64,000 bases of DNA from the NCBI RefSeq assembly GCF_024199905.1, contig NZ_JANAFB010000010.1, positions 26,649 through 90,648 of the forward strand. The letters run 5' to 3'. The notes beneath the pieces were generated by a model. That model did no database searches. It was not told the origin of the DNA and saw only the letters and a list, made by a program, of their open reading frames with translations. Positions within the stretch are counted from its first letter, which is position 1. Each line of letters begins with the position of its first letter. The position numbers and the translations under genes were made by a program. Below, piece by piece: positions 25,406-36,128 of this stretch. Source of the stretch: Rothia santali. GTDB taxonomy: Bacteria > Actinomycetota > Actinomycetes > Actinomycetales > Micrococcaceae.

Positions 25406-26148
25406 GTGAGCACCCAGCCCGCCGAGCGCCCCGAGGGCGCCGGGACCCCGTCCCGCCGGGACCGCCGACGCCGCCCGCTCACGGGAGCGCGGCTGCTCAG
25501 GGCGCGCCTGCTGGCGCTTTCGCTGCTGGCCGTGGGCTACGGCGCCGACCAGCTGACCAAGTGGTGGGTCGAGACCGGGATGCGCGAGGGCCAGTCGATC
25601 ACGGTTATCGATGGCCTGCTGTGGTGGCGGTTCATCCGCAACCCCGGGGCGGCGTTCTCGATGGGGAGTCGCACACCTGGATCTTCACCATCGTCATGGC
25701 GGTGGTCGCGGTCGTCGTGGTGGCGGTGCTGCCGCGGGCGCGGAACCTCTGGTGGCTGCTCGCGCTGGGCGGGCTGCTGGCCGGCGTCCTGGGCAACCTG
25801 ACCGATCGGCTGTTCCGGCTGCCGGGCTTCGGCGTCGGGCACGTGGTCGACTTCATCTCCGTGCCCCGCTTCGCCATCTTCAACATCGCCGACTCGTTCA
25901 TCTGCGTCTGCATCGCGGGCATCGCGCTGCTGACGCTGAGGGACGTACCGCTCGGCGAGCCGCGCCGCGGCGCCGAGGAGGCGCGGGAGACCAGCGGATC
26001 CGGTTCCGAGGAGGCGCGGGAGACCAGCGGAACCGGCTCCGACGACGGGCGGAACACCAGCGGACCCGGCGCCGAGGGCGCGCGGGACGCCGGCGCCCGG
26101 CACGCCGGAACCGCACGAGACATCGAGGAAGAGGGTGACCGCGCGTGA
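25406..26148 (+). pseudogene. lspA: Lipoprotein signal peptidase LspA, broken by a one-base frameshift
   Basis: LspA removes signal peptides from diacylated prolipoproteins in the membrane. The first frame (from GTG 25406) encodes LSLLAVGYGADQLTKWWVE and RNPGAAFSMG, then goes out of register and stops at 25801. The rest, ESHTWIFTIVMAVV onwards, lies in the next frame from about 25667 and includes both catalytic aspartates (GNLTDR, FNIADSF). One extra G in the GGGG run at 25663-25666 would restore a continuous protein of about 247 residues, so this is either a base-calling error or a genuine recent mutation. The C-terminus carries 11-residue tandem repeats. The start of rluD overlaps its stop (GTGA). 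Confidence 0.85.
25975..26091 (+). repeat. 33-bp tandem repeats in the lspA 3' end
   Basis: Three 33-bp units (25975-26007, 26008-26040, 26041-26073) and a partial fourth encode EEARETSGSGS-like 11-residue repeats in the cytoplasmic tail. Units 1 and 2 are nearly identical; unit 3 is diverged. Length in multiples of three preserves the frame. Confidence 0.8.
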
Positions 26149-27107
26149 GCGAGACGATTGACCGGGAAGAGGCCTGGACCGTGGGCCCCGAGGAGGAGGG
26201 CGTCCGGCTCGACGCCGCGATCGCCGAGCGCACCGGGGCCTCGCGCTCCGCGGCCGCCGCGTGGTGCGGCGAGGGGCGGGTGGGCGTCGAGCAGGCCGGC
26301 AGGCCGGTGCGCCCGGCTAAGTCCCTGCGCCTGCCGGAGGGCGCCCGCGTGACGGTCTCGGTGCCCCCGCCCGGTGCCTCCGTGCGCGTGATCGCGGAGA
26401 CGGTGGACGGGTTCTCCATCCTGCACGAGGACGCGGACATCGTGGTCGTGGACAAGCCCGCCGGCGTCGCCGCGCACCCGAGCCCGGGCTGGCACGGGCC
26501 CACCGTCGTCGGGGCGCTGGCGGCCGCGGGCGTGGCGATCAGCACCTCGGGCGCGGCCGAGCGCCGCGGCGTCGTCCACCGGCTCGACGTCGGGACCTCC
26601 GGGCTCATGGTCGTGGCCAAGCGGGAGTCCTCGTACTCGGCGCTCAAGCGCGCGTTCAAGGAGCGGACGGTCGAGAAGGTCTACCACACGATGGTCCAGG
26701 GCATCCCGGACCCGCTCCGGGGCACCATCGACGCCCCGATCGGCCGCCACCCCGGCCACGAGTGGCGCTTCGCCGTGGTCGAGGACGGCCGGGACTCGGT
26801 GACCCACTACGAGGTCCTCGAGGCGTTCGGCCCCGCGGCCCTGGCCGAGGTGCACCTCGAGACCGGGCGCACCCACCAGATCCGCGTCCACTTCTCGGCG
26901 CTGCACCACCCGTGCTGCGGCGACCTCACCTACGGCGCCGACCCGCGGCTGTCCGCGCGGCTGGGCCTCACCCGCCAGTGGCTGCACGCGCGGCGGCTCG
27001 GATTCCAGCATCCCGGCACGGGCTCGGACGTCGAGTTCGTCAGCGAGTACCCCGCCGACCTGCGCTTCGCCCTCGAGTCCATGCGCTCAGGGGACGCCCT
27101 CGGCTGA
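26145..27107 (+). CDS. rluD: RluA/RluD family pseudouridine synthase
   Basis: The enzyme isomerises uridines in 23S rRNA (RluD-type sites inferred from position after lspA). The 320-residue product has an N-terminal S4 RNA-binding domain (about residues 15-80), the catalytic motif [18 protein letters not shown] with its essential Asp, and the downstream family motif [13 protein letters not shown]. The GTG start overlaps the lspA stop by 4 bp, so its translation may depend on the intact lspA frame. Confidence 0.9.
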   Translation: MSETIDREEAWTVGPEEEGVRLDAAIAERTGASRSAAAAWCGEGRVGVEQAGRPVRPAKSLRLPEGARVTVSVPPPGASVRVIAETVDGFSILHEDADIVVVDKPAGVAAHPSPGWHGPTVVGALAAAGVAISTSGAAERRGVVHRLDVGTSGLMVVAKRESSYSALKRAFKERTVEKVYHTMVQGIPDPLRGTIDAPIGRHPGHEWRFAVVEDGRDSVTHYEVLEAFGPAALAEVHLETGRTHQIRVHFSALHHPCCGDLTYGADPRLSARLGLTRQWLHARRLGFQHPGTGSDVEFVSEYPADLRFALESMRSGDALG

Positions 27108-27155
27108 GGCTCCGGCCCGGTCCCGCCGGCCTCGGCCGGTCCGGCGCCGATGGCC

Positions 27156-27161
27156 TAGAAT
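27156..27161 (+). promoter_or_regulatory. -10 element TAGAAT for dnaE, placed for leaderless transcription
   Basis: TAGAAT ends 6 bp before the dnaE GTG, so transcription would begin at the start codon itself. No Shine-Dalgarno is present. The same layout occurs at hisD, map, rdd, lipB and mdh. Confidence 0.5.
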
Positions 27162-27167
27162 GGTCGG

Positions 27168-30100
27168 GTGACTTCCACGGCATCCTCCCAAGGCTTCGCA
27201 CACCTGCACGTCCACACCGAGTACTCGATGCTCGACGGCGCGGCCCGCCTGGACGACCTCTTCGAGCACGCCCACGAGCTCGGCATGGACTCGGTCGCGA
27301 CCACCGACCACGGCTACCTCTTCGGCGCCTTCGACTTCTGGAACAAGGCCCGCAACGCCGGCATCAAGCCGATCATCGGCGTCGAGGCCTACGTGACCCC
27401 CGGCACCGCCCGGCAGGACCGCACCCGCGTGAAGTACGCCGAGGGCGGGCGCGGGGACGTCTCGGGCGGCGGTGCGTACACGCACATGACCCTGCTCGCG
27501 GAGACCACCCAGGGCATGCACAACCTGTTCCGGGCGTCGTCGCTGGCGTCCCTGGAGGGCCACTTCTATAAGCCGCGCATGGACCGCGAGCTGCTCGAGA
27601 CCTACTCCAACGGCCTGATCGCGACGACGGGCTGCCCCTCCGGCGAGGTCCAGACCCGCCTGCGCCTGGGCCAGTACAACGAGGCCCGCCAGGCCGCCGC
27701 CGAGCTGCGCGACATCTTCGGCAAGGAGAACTACTACTGCGAGCTGATGGACCACGGGCTCGCGATCGAGAAGAACGTCACGAGCGACCTGCTGCGCCTG
27801 GCCAAGGACCTGCAGCTGCCGCTGGTCGCGACCAATGACCTCCACTACACCCGGGCCGAGGACGCCAAGGCCCACTCCGCGCTGCTGTGCGTCCAGTCCG
27901 GCTCCACGATCCAGGACCCCAAGCGGTTCAAGTTCGACGCCGACGAGTTCTACCTGAAGTCCCCGGCCGAGATGCGCGAGATCTTCCGCGACTTCCCCGA
28001 CGCCTGCGACAACACCCTGGCGATCGCCGAGCGGTGCGAGGTCGAGTTCGACACCAGCGCCAACTACATGCCCAACTTCCCCTGCCCGGAGGGGGAGAAC
28101 GAGGAGTCCTGGTTCGTCAAGGAGGTCGAGAAGGGCCTCCACTACCGCTTCCCCCAGGGCATCCCCGACGACGTCCGCCGCCAGGCCGAGTACGAGACCG
28201 GGATCATCATCCAGATGGGCTTCCCCGGCTACTTCCTCGTGGTCGCCGACTTCATCAACTGGGCCAAGAGCCAGGGGATCCGCGTGGGACCGGGCCGCGG
28301 CTCCGGCGCGGGCTCCATGGTCGCCTACGCGATGCGCATCACCGACCTGAACCCGCTCGAGCACGGCCTGATCTTCGAGCGCTTCCTCAACCCGGACCGC
28401 GTGTCCATGCCCGACTTCGACGTCGACTTCGACGACCGCCGCCGCTCCGAGGTCATCCACTACGTGACGGAGAAGTACGGCGAGGACAAGGTGGCGATGA
28501 TCGTCACCTACGGGACGATCAAGGCCAAGCAGGCGCTGAAGGACTCCTCGCGCGTGCAGGGCTACCCCTTCTCGATGGGCGAGCGCCTGACCAAGGCGAT
28601 GCCGCCGGACGTCATGGGCAAGGGCATCAACCTGACCGACGTCTACGACAAGGACGCCAAGCGCTACGGCGAGGCCGAGGAGCTGCGCGAGCTGCTGGCC
28701 GGGGACGAGGACGCCCGCAAGGTCTTCGAGACCGCCGAGGGACTCGAGGGGCTCAAGCGCCAGTGGGGCGTGCACGCGGCCGGCGTCATCATGTCCAGCC
28801 GGAACCTGATCGACGTCATCCCCATCATGCGGCGCGAGCAGGACAACCAGGTCATCACGCAGTTCGACTACCCGACCTGCGAGGGCCTGGGCCTGATCAA
28901 GATGGACTTCCTGGGCCTGCGCAACCTGACCATCATCTCCGACGCGCTGGCCAACATCGAGGCCAATCGGGACGAGACCCTGGACCTGGAGACGCTGGGG
29001 CTCGAGGACCGCGCGGCCTACGAGCTGCTGGCCCGGGGCGACACGCTCGGGGTGTTCCAGCTCGACGGCGGGCCCATGCGGCAGCTGCTGAAGCTCATGC
29101 GCCCCGACAACTTCGAGGACATCTCCGCGGTCATCGCGCTGTACCGGCCCGGCCCGATGGGCGCGAACTCGCACACCAACTACGCGCTGCGCAAGACCGG
29201 GGCGCAGGAGATCACCCCGATCCACCCGGAGCTGGAGAAGCCGCTCGCGGAGATCCTGGACACGACCTACGGCCTGATCGTCTACCAGGAGCAGGTCATG
29301 GCGATCGCGCAGAAGGTGGCCGGGTACTCGCTCGGCCAGGCGGACATCCTCCGCCGCGCGATGGGCAAGAAGAAGAAGGCCGAGCTGGACAAGCAGTACG
29401 CCGGCTTCCACCAGGGCATGATCGACAACGGCTACTCCGAGGACGCGATCAAGACCCTCTGGGCCATCCTCCTGCCCTTCTCGGACTACGCGTTCAACAA
29501 GGCGCATTCGGCCGCCTACGGGCTCGTGGCGTACTGGACGGCCCACCTCAAGGCGCACTACCCGCAGGAGTACATGGCCGCGCTGCTCACCTCGGTGGGC
29601 GACGACAAGGACAAGCTCGCGCTCTACCTCAACGAGTGCCGGCGGATGGGGATCACGGTCTTCCCACCGGACGTCAACGAGTCCGCGCTGAACTTCACCC
29701 CGGTGGGCCAGGACATCCGCTTCGGCATGGGCGCGGTGCGCAACGTGGGGGCCAACGTGGTGGACGCGATGGTCGGCGCCCGGCAGGAGCAGGGCAAGTT
29801 CACCTCGTTCCACGACTTCCTCAAGAAGGTCCCGGCGATCGTCTGCAACAAGCGGACCATCGACTCGATGATCAAGGCGGGGGCCTTCGACGACCTGGGC
29901 CACCGGCGTCGGGCGCTGTCCCAGATCCACGAGGAGGCGATCGACGCGACCGTCTCGGTCAAGCGCCAGGAGGCGGCGGGGCAGTTCGACCTGTTCGGCG
30001 GGATGGGCGTCGAGGAGGCCGACCCCAGCACGGACCTGACGGTCGCGATCCCGGACGTGCCCGAGTGGGAGCGCCGGGACAAGCTCAACTTCGAGCGCGA

Positions 30101-30719
30101 GATGCTGGGCCTGTACGTCTCGGACCATCCGTTGCGGGGGCTCGACGACGTCCTGGGCCAGCTCGCCGACTCCTCGGTCCAGTCGCTGCTGGACGAGGAC
30201 GGCAAGCCCGACGGCACCACCGTGACGCTCGCCGGGATGATCACCTCGGTGCAGCGCAAGGTCGCCAAGTCCAGCGGCAACGCCTACGCGCGGATCGAGC
30301 TCGAGGACCGCAGCGGCTCGATGGAGATCATGTTCTTCGGCAAGGTCTACGCCCCGATCTCCGGGGTGCTGGCCGAGGACCTGATCTGCACCATCAAGGG
30401 CCGGCTGCAGCGGCGCGACGACGGGACGGTCACCGTCTCCGCGCAGGAGCTGAAGGTCCCGGACATCGACCCGGACGGGCAGAAGGGCCCCGTGGTGATC
30501 TCGCTGCAGGAGCACCGCGCGACCGAGCAGAACCTCCGCGATCTCGAGGGCATCCTGCAGAACCACCGGGGCGACACCGAGGTGCGGATGAACCTGCAGT
30601 GCCGTACCAAGGACGTGCTGATGCGGCTCTCGCCCCGGCTGAGGGTCAATCCCAACCCCGCCCTGTACGGCGACCTCAAGGTGCTGTTCGGCTCGGCGTG
30701 CCTGGAGAAGGCGTCCTGA
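27168..30719 (+). CDS. dnaE: DNA polymerase III alpha subunit (DnaE1)
   Basis: This is the replicative polymerase catalytic subunit. The 1183-residue product begins with a PHP proofreading domain ([25 protein letters not shown]), followed by the polymerase palm with catalytic aspartates in [13 protein letters not shown], the fingers ([12 protein letters not shown]), helix-hairpin-helix and beta-binding parts, and a C-terminal OB fold. The length is typical of DnaE1. The likely start is GTG 27168, with a -10 box placed for a leaderless mRNA. Confidence 0.97.
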   Translation: MTSTASSQGFAHLHVHTEYSMLDGAARLDDLFEHAHELGMDSVATTDHGYLFGAFDFWNKARNAGIKPIIGVEAYVTPGTARQDRTRVKYAEGGRGDVSGGGAYTHMTLLAETTQGMHNLFRASSLASLEGHFYKPRMDRELLETYSNGLIATTGCPSGEVQTRLRLGQYNEARQAAAELRDIFGKENYYCELMDHGLAIEKNVTSDLLRLAKDLQLPLVATNDLHYTRAEDAKAHSALLCVQSGSTIQDPKRFKFDADEFYLKSPAEMREIFRDFPDACDNTLAIAERCEVEFDTSANYMPNFPCPEGENEESWFVKEVEKGLHYRFPQGIPDDVRRQAEYETGIIIQMGFPGYFLVVADFINWAKSQGIRVGPGRGSGAGSMVAYAMRITDLNPLEHGLIFERFLNPDRVSMPDFDVDFDDRRRSEVIHYVTEKYGEDKVAMIVTYGTIKAKQALKDSSRVQGYPFSMGERLTKAMPPDVMGKGINLTDVYDKDAKRYGEAEELRELLAGDEDARKVFETAEGLEGLKRQWGVHAAGVIMSSRNLIDVIPIMRREQDNQVITQFDYPTCEGLGLIKMDFLGLRNLTIISDALANIEANRDETLDLETLGLEDRAAYELLARGDTLGVFQLDGGPMRQLLKLMRPDNFEDISAVIALYRPGPMGANSHTNYALRKTGAQEITPIHPELEKPLAEILDTTYGLIVYQEQVMAIAQKVAGYSLGQADILRRAMGKKKKAELDKQYAGFHQGMIDNGYSEDAIKTLWAILLPFSDYAFNKAHSAAYGLVAYWTAHLKAHYPQEYMAALLTSVGDDKDKLALYLNECRRMGITVFPPDVNESALNFTPVGQDIRFGMGAVRNVGANVVDAMVGARQEQGKFTSFHDFLKKVPAIVCNKRTIDSMIKAGAFDDLGHRRRALSQIHEEAIDATVSVKRQEAAGQFDLFGGMGVEEADPSTDLTVAIPDVPEWERRDKLNFEREMLGLYVSDHPLRGLDDVLGQLADSSVQSLLDEDGKPDGTTVTLAGMITSVQRKVAKSSGNAYARIELEDRSGSMEIMFFGKVYAPISGVLAEDLICTIKGRLQRRDDGTVTVSAQELKVPDIDPDGQKGPVVISLQEHRATEQNLRDLEGILQNHRGDTEVRMNLQCRTKDVLMRLSPRLRVNPNPALYGDLKVLFGSACLEKAS

Positions 30720-30745
30720 CGGCCGGCGGGCGTTAAGCTGGTGGC

Positions 30746-32128
30746 ATGACATCCACTTCCAGCACCGTCCCCACCGCCGGAGCGCCCGCGGCCGAGCTGC
30801 GCGTCATCGACCTCAGGGGAGGCGGCCTGAGCGACGCCCAGCTGCGCGCCGTCGTGCCCCGGCAGAGCGGCGACTTCGTCCACTCCGCCGAGGAGGCGGT
30901 GGCCGGCATCCTGGAGGACGTCAGGCTGCGGGGGCCCGAGGCGCTGCGCGAGCTCGCCGCGCGCTTCGACGGCGTCGAGCAGGAGCGCCTGCGCGTCCCG
31001 CCCGAGGCCATCGCCGAGGCCGTGGCCGGCCTGGACCCGGAGGTGCGCCGCGGCCTGGAGACCGCGATCGCCCGCACCCGCGCGTTCGCCGAGGCCCAGC
31101 GGCCCCAGGACTCCTCGATCGAGGTCGCTCCCGGGGCGCGGCTGAGCAACCGGTGGACCCCGATGCGCCGGTCGGGCCTCTACGTCCCGGGCGGCCTCGC
31201 GGTCTACCCCTCCTCGGTCGTCATGAACGTGGTGCCGGCGCAGGCGGCCGGCGTCGAGTCGGTGGTCCTGTGCACCCCGCCGCAGCGGGAATTCGGCGGC
31301 CTCCCGCACTCGACGACGCTCGCCGCGGCCGGCCTGCTCGGCGTGGACGAGGTCTGGGCCATCGGCGGGGCGCAGGCGCTGGGCGCGATGACCTACGGCG
31401 TCGAGGACGGCGGGGACGTCCTGGAGCCGGTGGACATCCTGACCGGGCCGGGCAACATCTACGTCGCGATGGCCAAGCGGCAGCTGCGCGCGCGGGTCGG
31501 CGTGGACGGCGAGGCCGGCACCACCGAGATCGCGGTGGTCGCCGACGACTCGGCGCGCCCCGACTTCGTCGCGGCGGACCTGATCTCGCAGGCCGAGCAC
31601 GACCCCCACGCCGGCTCGCTGCTGATCACCCACTCGCAGGAGACGGCCGACGCCGTCGCGGCGGCCGTCGCGGAGCAGGCGGCGGCCACGCCCCACCGGG
31701 AGCGCGTGGCCACCGCGCTGTCCGGCGAGCAGTCGGGGATCATCCTCACCGACGACCTCGCCGAGAGCATCCGCGTGGCCGACGCCTACGCCGCCGAGCA
31801 CCTCGAGATCCACACGCACGACGCCGCGGGGGTCGCCGCGCGCATCCGCAACGCCGGCGCGATCTTCCTGGGCCCCTACAGCCCCGTGCCGCTGGGCGAC
31901 TACGCCGCCGGGTCCAACCACGTGCTGCCCACGGGCGGCTCCGCGGCCTACACCGGCGGGCTCTCGACCGCGACCTTCCTCAAGGCCGTGCAGATCGTCG
32001 ACTACACGGCCGAGGCGCTGGCCGAGGTGGGCGACGCCGTCGTCGCGCTCGCGCACGCCGAGGACCTGCCCGCCCACGGCGCGGCGATCACCGTGCGCGG
32101 GGGCTCCGGCCCGAAGGAGCGTTCCTGA
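30746..32128 (+). CDS. hisD: Histidinol dehydrogenase
   Basis: HisD performs the last two steps of histidine synthesis, oxidising L-histidinol to histidine with NAD. The 460-residue product has the Zn ligands in [10 protein letters not shown] and [13 protein letters not shown], the catalytic Glu-His in [12 protein letters not shown] and the C-terminal His of [17 protein letters not shown] (30734-30739) ends 6 bp before the ATG, suggesting a leaderless transcript. The rest of the his operon is not here; the stop overlaps nrdR (TGATG), so they are coupled. Confidence 0.95.
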   Translation: MTSTSSTVPTAGAPAAELRVIDLRGGGLSDAQLRAVVPRQSGDFVHSAEEAVAGILEDVRLRGPEALRELAARFDGVEQERLRVPPEAIAEAVAGLDPEVRRGLETAIARTRAFAEAQRPQDSSIEVAPGARLSNRWTPMRRSGLYVPGGLAVYPSSVVMNVVPAQAAGVESVVLCTPPQREFGGLPHSTTLAAAGLLGVDEVWAIGGAQALGAMTYGVEDGGDVLEPVDILTGPGNIYVAMAKRQLRARVGVDGEAGTTEIAVVADDSARPDFVAADLISQAEHDPHAGSLLITHSQETADAVAAAVAEQAAATPHRERVATALSGEQSGIILTDDLAESIRVADAYAAEHLEIHTHDAAGVAARIRNAGAIFLGPYSPVPLGDYAAGSNHVLPTGGSAAYTGGLSTATFLKAVQIVDYTAEALAEVGDAVVALAHAEDLPAHGAAITVRGGSGPKERS

Positions 32129-32751
32129 TGCACTGCCCCTACTGCCGCCACTCGGACTCCCGCGTGGTCGACTCCCGGGTCGCCGACGACGGCTCGGCCA
32201 TCCGCCGGCGCCGCCAGTGCGCGGCGTGCGGCCGCCGGTTCTCGACGCTCGAGACGACCACCGTCAACGTCATCAAGCGCTCGGGCGCCACGGAGCCGTT
32301 CATTCGCTCCAAGATCGTCTCGGGCGTCCGCAAGGCCTGCCAGGGCCGGCCGGTCAGCGAGGACGACCTCGCCCTGCTGGCCCAGGAGGTCGAGGAGAGC
32401 ATCCGCGCCCGGGGCCTGGCCGAGATCGACGCGAACGACGTCGGGCTGGCCATCCTCGCGCCGCTGCAGCGCCTGGACGAGATCGCCTACCTCCGCTTCG
32501 CGAGCGTGTACCAGGCCTTCGAGGGCCTCGAGGACTTCGAGCGGGCGATCGCGGACCTGCGCGGCCGGGCCGGGGGCGGGGGCGCGGAGGCCGCCGAACC
32601 GGTTGCGGAGGACGCGGCCGAGGAGGAGGCGGGGGAGTCGCAGAAGCCCCGCCGCGCCCGGTCCTCCCGGGGCGCCGCACGGCAGACGACGCCGCGGCGG
32701 AAGCGCCCCGCCGAGCACGCCGAGGAGCCGGACCAGCCGCGCCTGCTGTGA
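32128..32751 (+). CDS. nrdR: Transcriptional repressor NrdR
   Basis: NrdR represses ribonucleotide reductase genes when bound to ATP/dATP. The 207-residue product has the N-terminal zinc ribbon ([17 protein letters not shown] and [16 protein letters not shown]) and an ATP-cone domain ([20 protein letters not shown]). It is about 50 residues longer than the usual 150-160 because of a Glu/Ala then Arg/Lys-rich tail from about residue 150. It overlaps hisD by one base. No NrdR box was recognised in this window. Confidence 0.94.
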   Translation: MHCPYCRHSDSRVVDSRVADDGSAIRRRRQCAACGRRFSTLETTTVNVIKRSGATEPFIRSKIVSGVRKACQGRPVSEDDLALLAQEVEESIRARGLAEIDANDVGLAILAPLQRLDEIAYLRFASVYQAFEGLEDFERAIADLRGRAGGGGAEAAEPVAEDAAEEEAGESQKPRRARSSRGAARQTTPRRKRPAEHAEEPDQPRLL

Positions 32752-32784
32752 CGCGGCGACGGCCCCGGATCCGGGGGTGAACAC

Positions 32785-32813
32785 CCTTGGACTGGACCCG
32801 GGCATGTGGTTAG
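32785..32813 (+). promoter_or_regulatory. Possible promoter for a small RNA between nrdR and ppgK
   Basis: TTGGAC and TTAGAT are separated by 17 bp, with TTAGAT beginning near 32808. Predicted initiation would fall just before the long hairpin at 32823. The -10 lacks the usual A at position 2, so this is tentative. Confidence 0.35.
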
Positions 32814-32822
32814 ATGGATGTG

Positions 32823-32865
32823 GACGCCGATACTTGCGGAGGGGAAGCCGCCAAGTGTCGGCGTC
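32823..32865 (+). other. Long 17-bp hairpin (possible small RNA or nrdR terminator)
   Basis: Arms 32823-32839 and 32848-32865 pair over 17 bp with one G-U pair and a single bulged C, closed by the loop AGGGGAAG. It is not GC-only like the terminators in this window and lies 72 bp past nrdR. With the promoter-like sequence upstream and a terminator at 32932-32975 it could be the 5' domain of a small RNA of about 150 nt. Confidence 0.45.
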
Positions 32866-32931
32866 TTCGCGCGCCGTGGGTTCCGCGGGGCCCGAGGACC
32901 CGACGGCGGGCCACGGCTCGCCCGCCAACGA

Positions 32932-32975
32932 CGAGGGCCCGGGCCCACCGGCTGTCCGATGCGCCCGGGCCCTCG
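32932..32975. terminator. Terminator between nrdR and ppgK
   Basis: CGAGGGCCCGGGC and GCCCGGGCCCTCG form a perfect 13-bp stem around an 18-nt loop, 8 bp from the ppgK stop. It can end the leftward ppgK transcript. Confidence 0.6.
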
Positions 32976-32982
32976 CACCCGG

Positions 32983-33864
32983 CTAGGCGTCGGCCGCCCG
33001 GTCGCGGCGCTCCCGCTCGCCGGGCTGCCCCGCGGCGAACAGCACCGCCCCGACGATGCCCGCATTGTTCTGCAGGGCCGCCGGGACGATCGGGGTCTTC
33101 AAGTCCAGGTAGGGCATGAACTTCTCCGGCTTGCGGGAGACGCCGCCGCCCACCACGAAGAGGTCGGGGGTGAACAGGCGCTGCACCTTGCTGAAGAAGC
33201 GCTGCAGCCGGACCCCGTACTCCTCCCAGGACAGGCCCTCGCGCTCGCGCGCCCGGACCGAGGCGCGCGCCTCGGCGTCGGTCCCGTCGAGCTCCATCGC
33301 CCCCAGCTCCAGGTTCGGCACCAGGACGCCGTTGTGGACGATGGCGGACCCGATCCCGGTGCCGAGCGTGATGGTCATGACCAGGCCGTTCTGGTGGCGG
33401 CCCTCGCCGTAGATCGCCTCCGCGAGGCCGACGGCGTCGGCGTCGTTGACCACGTGCACCGGGCGGCCCAGGGCCTGCTGGATGGGACCGGCGAGGTCGG
33501 CGCCGATCCACGCGTCGTCGATGTTGGTCGCGGACCAGCTCCTGCCGTCCTTGATGATGGCGGGGAAGCCCAGGCCCACGGCCGCCTCCGGCTCCGGCGC
33601 CGGCTCGCGCTGCTGCAGGGTGTCGACGATCTGCGCGATCACCGGGATCACGGCCTCCGGGGTGGCCGGCTGGGGCGTGTCGATGCGGTACCGCTCGCCC
33701 ACGAGCTGGCCGGTCCGCAGGTCCACGATGCCGCCCTTGATGCCGGTGCCGCCGAAGTCGACGCCGATGGCCAGGTGATGCGCGGAAGGCGGGGGCAGCT
33801 CCCCCGCGCGGTCAAGGTCCGTGGCGACGGCCATCTCGGGGCGGATGAAGGCGTTCTGGCTCAT
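32983..33864 (-). CDS. ppgK: Polyphosphate glucokinase (ROK family)
   Basis: PPGK phosphorylates glucose using polyphosphate or ATP. The 293-residue product has the ROK phosphate-binding motif AIGVDFGGTGIKGGIVDL near residue 32, the glucose-binding ATNIDDAWIG and VVNDADAVGLAEA segments, and LGTGIGSAI. It lacks the cysteine-rich zinc motif of other ROK proteins, as expected for PPGK. ATG 33864 has GAGGAG upstream. It is followed on the same strand by no other gene and shares the leftward direction with map upstream. Confidence 0.9.
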   Translation of the reverse strand: MSQNAFIRPEMAVATDLDRAGELPPPSAHHLAIGVDFGGTGIKGGIVDLRTGQLVGERYRIDTPQPATPEAVIPVIAQIVDTLQQREPAPEPEAAVGLGFPAIIKDGRSWSATNIDDAWIGADLAGPIQQALGRPVHVVNDADAVGLAEAIYGEGRHQNGLVMTITLGTGIGSAIVHNGVLVPNLELGAMELDGTDAEARASVRAREREGLSWEEYGVRLQRFFSKVQRLFTPDLFVVGGGVSRKPEKFMPYLDLKTPIVPAALQNNAGIVGAVLFAAGQPGERERRDRAADA

Positions 33865-33905
33865 TGCTGCTCCTCGGTGCTCAACGTGGAAGGGGTGAGG
33901 GGACG

Positions 33906-34820
33906 CTAGGGGAGGGTCAGGACGTCCGCGCCGTCGGCCGTCACCACGAGGGTGTGCTCGAACTGCGCGGAGCGGCGGCGGTCCCGCGTGACCACGGTCC
34001 AGTCGTCCTCCCACAGGTCCCACGCGATCGCGCCGAGGTTCAGCATCGGCTCGATCGTGAAGACCATGCCCTCCTCCATCACCGTGCTGTACTGCGGCGC
34101 GGCGTCGTAGTGGGGGACGATCAGGCCGGAGTGGAACTCGCGACCCACGCCGTGCCCCGTGAAATCTCTCACAACACCGTACCCGAAGCGGGAGGCGTAC
34201 TTCTCGATGACCCGGCCGATGACGTTGATCTCCCGGCCCGGGCGCACCGCCTTGATCGCGCGGCGCAGCGACTCCTCGGTGCGCTCGACCAGCTGGCGCG
34301 ACTCCTCGTCCACCTCGCCCACCAGCAGCGTCCGGTTGGTGTCCCCGTGCATCCCGTTCTTGAACGCGGTCACGTCCAGGTTGATGATGTCCCCGTCCTC
34401 CAGGACGGTGGAGTCGGGGATGCCGTGGCAGACGACCTCGTTGAGCGAGGTGCACACGGACTTCCAGAAGTTCCGGTACCCCAGGGTCGAGGGATAGGCG
34501 CCGTGGTCGCAGATGTACTCGTGCACGACGGCGTCGATCCGGTCGGTCGTGACGCCCGGCACGCAGTGCTCCTCGGCGGCCACGATGGCCCCGGCCGCGA
34601 TCCGCCCGGACTCGCGGATCAGCTCGACCTCCTCGGGGGAGTAGAGGTTGGAGCCGTGGCCCTCGTCGGCGGTGGTCCGGCCCACGTACTCGGGCCGCTC
34701 GATGCCCTCGGGGACCCTGCGCACCGGGCTCGTCCGGCCCGGGACGAGGGTCCCGAGCGGGGCGCGTCCGGGATCCGCCGGCGCGTTGTGGGTTGTCGAT
34801 TCTGTGTTGGTTTCAGGCAT
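33906..34820 (-). CDS. map: Methionine aminopeptidase type I
   Basis: MAP removes the initiator methionine from nascent proteins. The 304-residue product has the five metal ligands: [16 protein letters not shown] (two Asp), [10 protein letters not shown] (His), FTIEPML (Glu) and QFEHTLVV (Glu). An N-terminal extension of about 55 residues precedes the catalytic domain, as in mycobacterial MapB. Upstream on the minus strand TACAGT ends 7 bp before the ATG, suggesting leaderless transcription. The gene is divergent from the SPOR gene. Confidence 0.95.
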   Translation of the reverse strand: MPETNTESTTHNAPADPGRAPLGTLVPGRTSPVRRVPEGIERPEYVGRTTADEGHGSNLYSPEEVELIRESGRIAAGAIVAAEEHCVPGVTTDRIDAVVHEYICDHGAYPSTLGYRNFWKSVCTSLNEVVCHGIPDSTVLEDGDIINLDVTAFKNGMHGDTNRTLLVGEVDEESRQLVERTEESLRRAIKAVRPGREINVIGRVIEKYASRFGYGVVRDFTGHGVGREFHSGLIVPHYDAAPQYSTVMEEGMVFTIEPMLNLGAIAWDLWEDDWTVVTRDRRRSAQFEHTLVVTADGADVLTLP

Positions 34821-34865
34821 ATCATCAACTGTAAGTGAAGTCGTCGCCGACCGAGGAGCGTAGTC

Positions 34866-35108
34866 ATGAGCTACAAGGACGCCAGTCATCTGCCCCCGGA
34901 GCAGCAGTTCTGGTACAACACGTACAGCAAGTCCGTCGAGCAGGGAGCCCAGTCGGACTATCGGCAGCTCATTGGCCCCTACTCCAGCCGCGAGGAGGCC
35001 CAGCACGCCCTGGAGCGCGCGGCCCAGCGCAACGAGGAGTGGGAGGACAACAACGCCCGCTGGGCGGCTGGGCACGCGCCCGGCCACCACCACGGGCAGC
35101 ACCACTAG
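34866..35108 (+). CDS. Small SPOR-like domain protein with histidine-rich tail
   Basis: The 80-residue product resembles short actinobacterial SPOR-domain-annotated proteins ([14 protein letters not shown], then [18 protein letters not shown]). SPOR domains bind denuded glycan strands at septa, but this protein has no signal peptide or membrane segment, so a cytoplasmic role is likely and unknown. The C-terminus GHHHGQHH could bind metal. ATG follows GAGGAGCGTAGTC. It is divergent from map with only 45 bp between. Confidence 0.75.
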   Translation: MSYKDASHLPPEQQFWYNTYSKSVEQGAQSDYRQLIGPYSSREEAQHALERAAQRNEEWEDNNARWAAGHAPGHHHGQHH

Positions 35109-35145
35109 CCCGGACGGCGTCGTCCGCGGGCGGGCGCCCGGCGGG

Positions 35146-36009
35146 CTACTGGTCGAAGACGTGCTCGGCGGCGGGGAACGCCCCGTCGAGCACGTCTTTT
35201 CTGTACGCGCCGGCCGCCTGCGAGACGACGCCGCGCAGGTCCGCGTACTTCTTGACGAACCGGGGCGTCCGCCCCTCGCCCAGGCCGAGCATGTCCTGCC
35301 ACACCAGGACCTGGCCGGTGGTCGAGCCGCCCGCGCCGATGCCCACGGTGGGCACGCGCAGCGCCTCCTCGGCGGCCCGCACGGCCGGCTCGGCGGTCAT
35401 CTCGATCAGGACCGAGAAGGCGCCGGCCTCCTCGAGGGCGAGGGCGTCGTCGAGGAGCCGCTGGGCGGCGTCGTCCCGCCCCTGGACGCGGTGCCCGCCG
35501 AGGGTGTTCTCGCTCTGCGGGGTGTAGCCGATGTGGGCCATCACGGCGACGCCGGCCTGCGTCATCGCGCGCACGTGCTCGGCGTAGTACGCGCCGCCCT
35601 CCATCTTGACCGCGTGCGCCCCGCCCTCCTTCATGAGCCGCACCGCGCTGCGGACCGCCTGCGCGGGCGACTCCTCGTAGGTGCCGAAGGGCAGGTCGGT
35701 GACGACCATGGCCCGGCGCGCCGAACCCGCGACGGCGCGGGTCAGGGGGATCAGCTCCTCGAGCGTGACGGGCACGGTCGAGGGGTAGCCGAAGACGGTG
35801 TTGCCGGCCGAGTCGCCGATGAGCAGGACCTCGATGCCCGCCTCGTCGAAGATGCGGGCGGTCATCGCGTCGTAGCTGGTGAGCATCGAGAACCGGTGCC
35901 CACGGTCCTTGCAGCGCTGCAGGTGGGCGGTGCGGATCCGGCTCACGCGGTCGAGCCAGTCGCCGTCGGACGCGGCGTTCTCCGGGGTGTCGTGCAGATA
36001 TGAGGCCAT
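35146..36009 (-). CDS. panB: 3-methyl-2-oxobutanoate hydroxymethyltransferase
   Basis: PanB makes ketopantoate, the first committed step of pantothenate (coenzyme A) synthesis. The 287-residue product has [34 protein letters not shown] with the metal-binding Asp, and [20 protein letters not shown] use ATG at 36009 ([10 protein letters not shown]) because GGAG lies just upstream; ATG at 36030 adds seven residues. panB beside glnA2-glnE-glnA1 is also seen in Mycobacterium. Confidence 0.94.
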   Translation of the reverse strand: MASYLHDTPENAASDGDWLDRVSRIRTAHLQRCKDRGHRFSMLTSYDAMTARIFDEAGIEVLLIGDSAGNTVFGYPSTVPVTLEELIPLTRAVAGSARRAMVVTDLPFGTYEESPAQAVRSAVRLMKEGGAHAVKMEGGAYYAEHVRAMTQAGVAVMAHIGYTPQSENTLGGHRVQGRDDAAQRLLDDALALEEAGAFSVLIEMTAEPAVRAAEEALRVPTVGIGAGGSTTGQVLVWQDMLGLGEGRTPRFVKKYADLRGVVSQAAGAYRKDVLDGAFPAAEHVFDQ

Positions 36010-36128
36010 GGGCTCCAGTTTACGACCCATCCCGCGCGTCGCGCCCGCGGGTGCCGCCGGGAGCGGCCGCGCGAGCGGATAGAGTGGTGGGCGTACGGCC
36101 GGGAACGGATGAACTGACGAGGAGAGCC

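Noticed and set aside
27087..30752. A 1221-codon open frame on the minus strand opposite dnaE, and similar long frames opposite rpoD and glnE.
   Set aside because: They are antisense shadows produced by high third-position GC; the translations are repetitive His/Arg/Val/Leu-rich and match no family, while the plus strand encodes clear enzymes.
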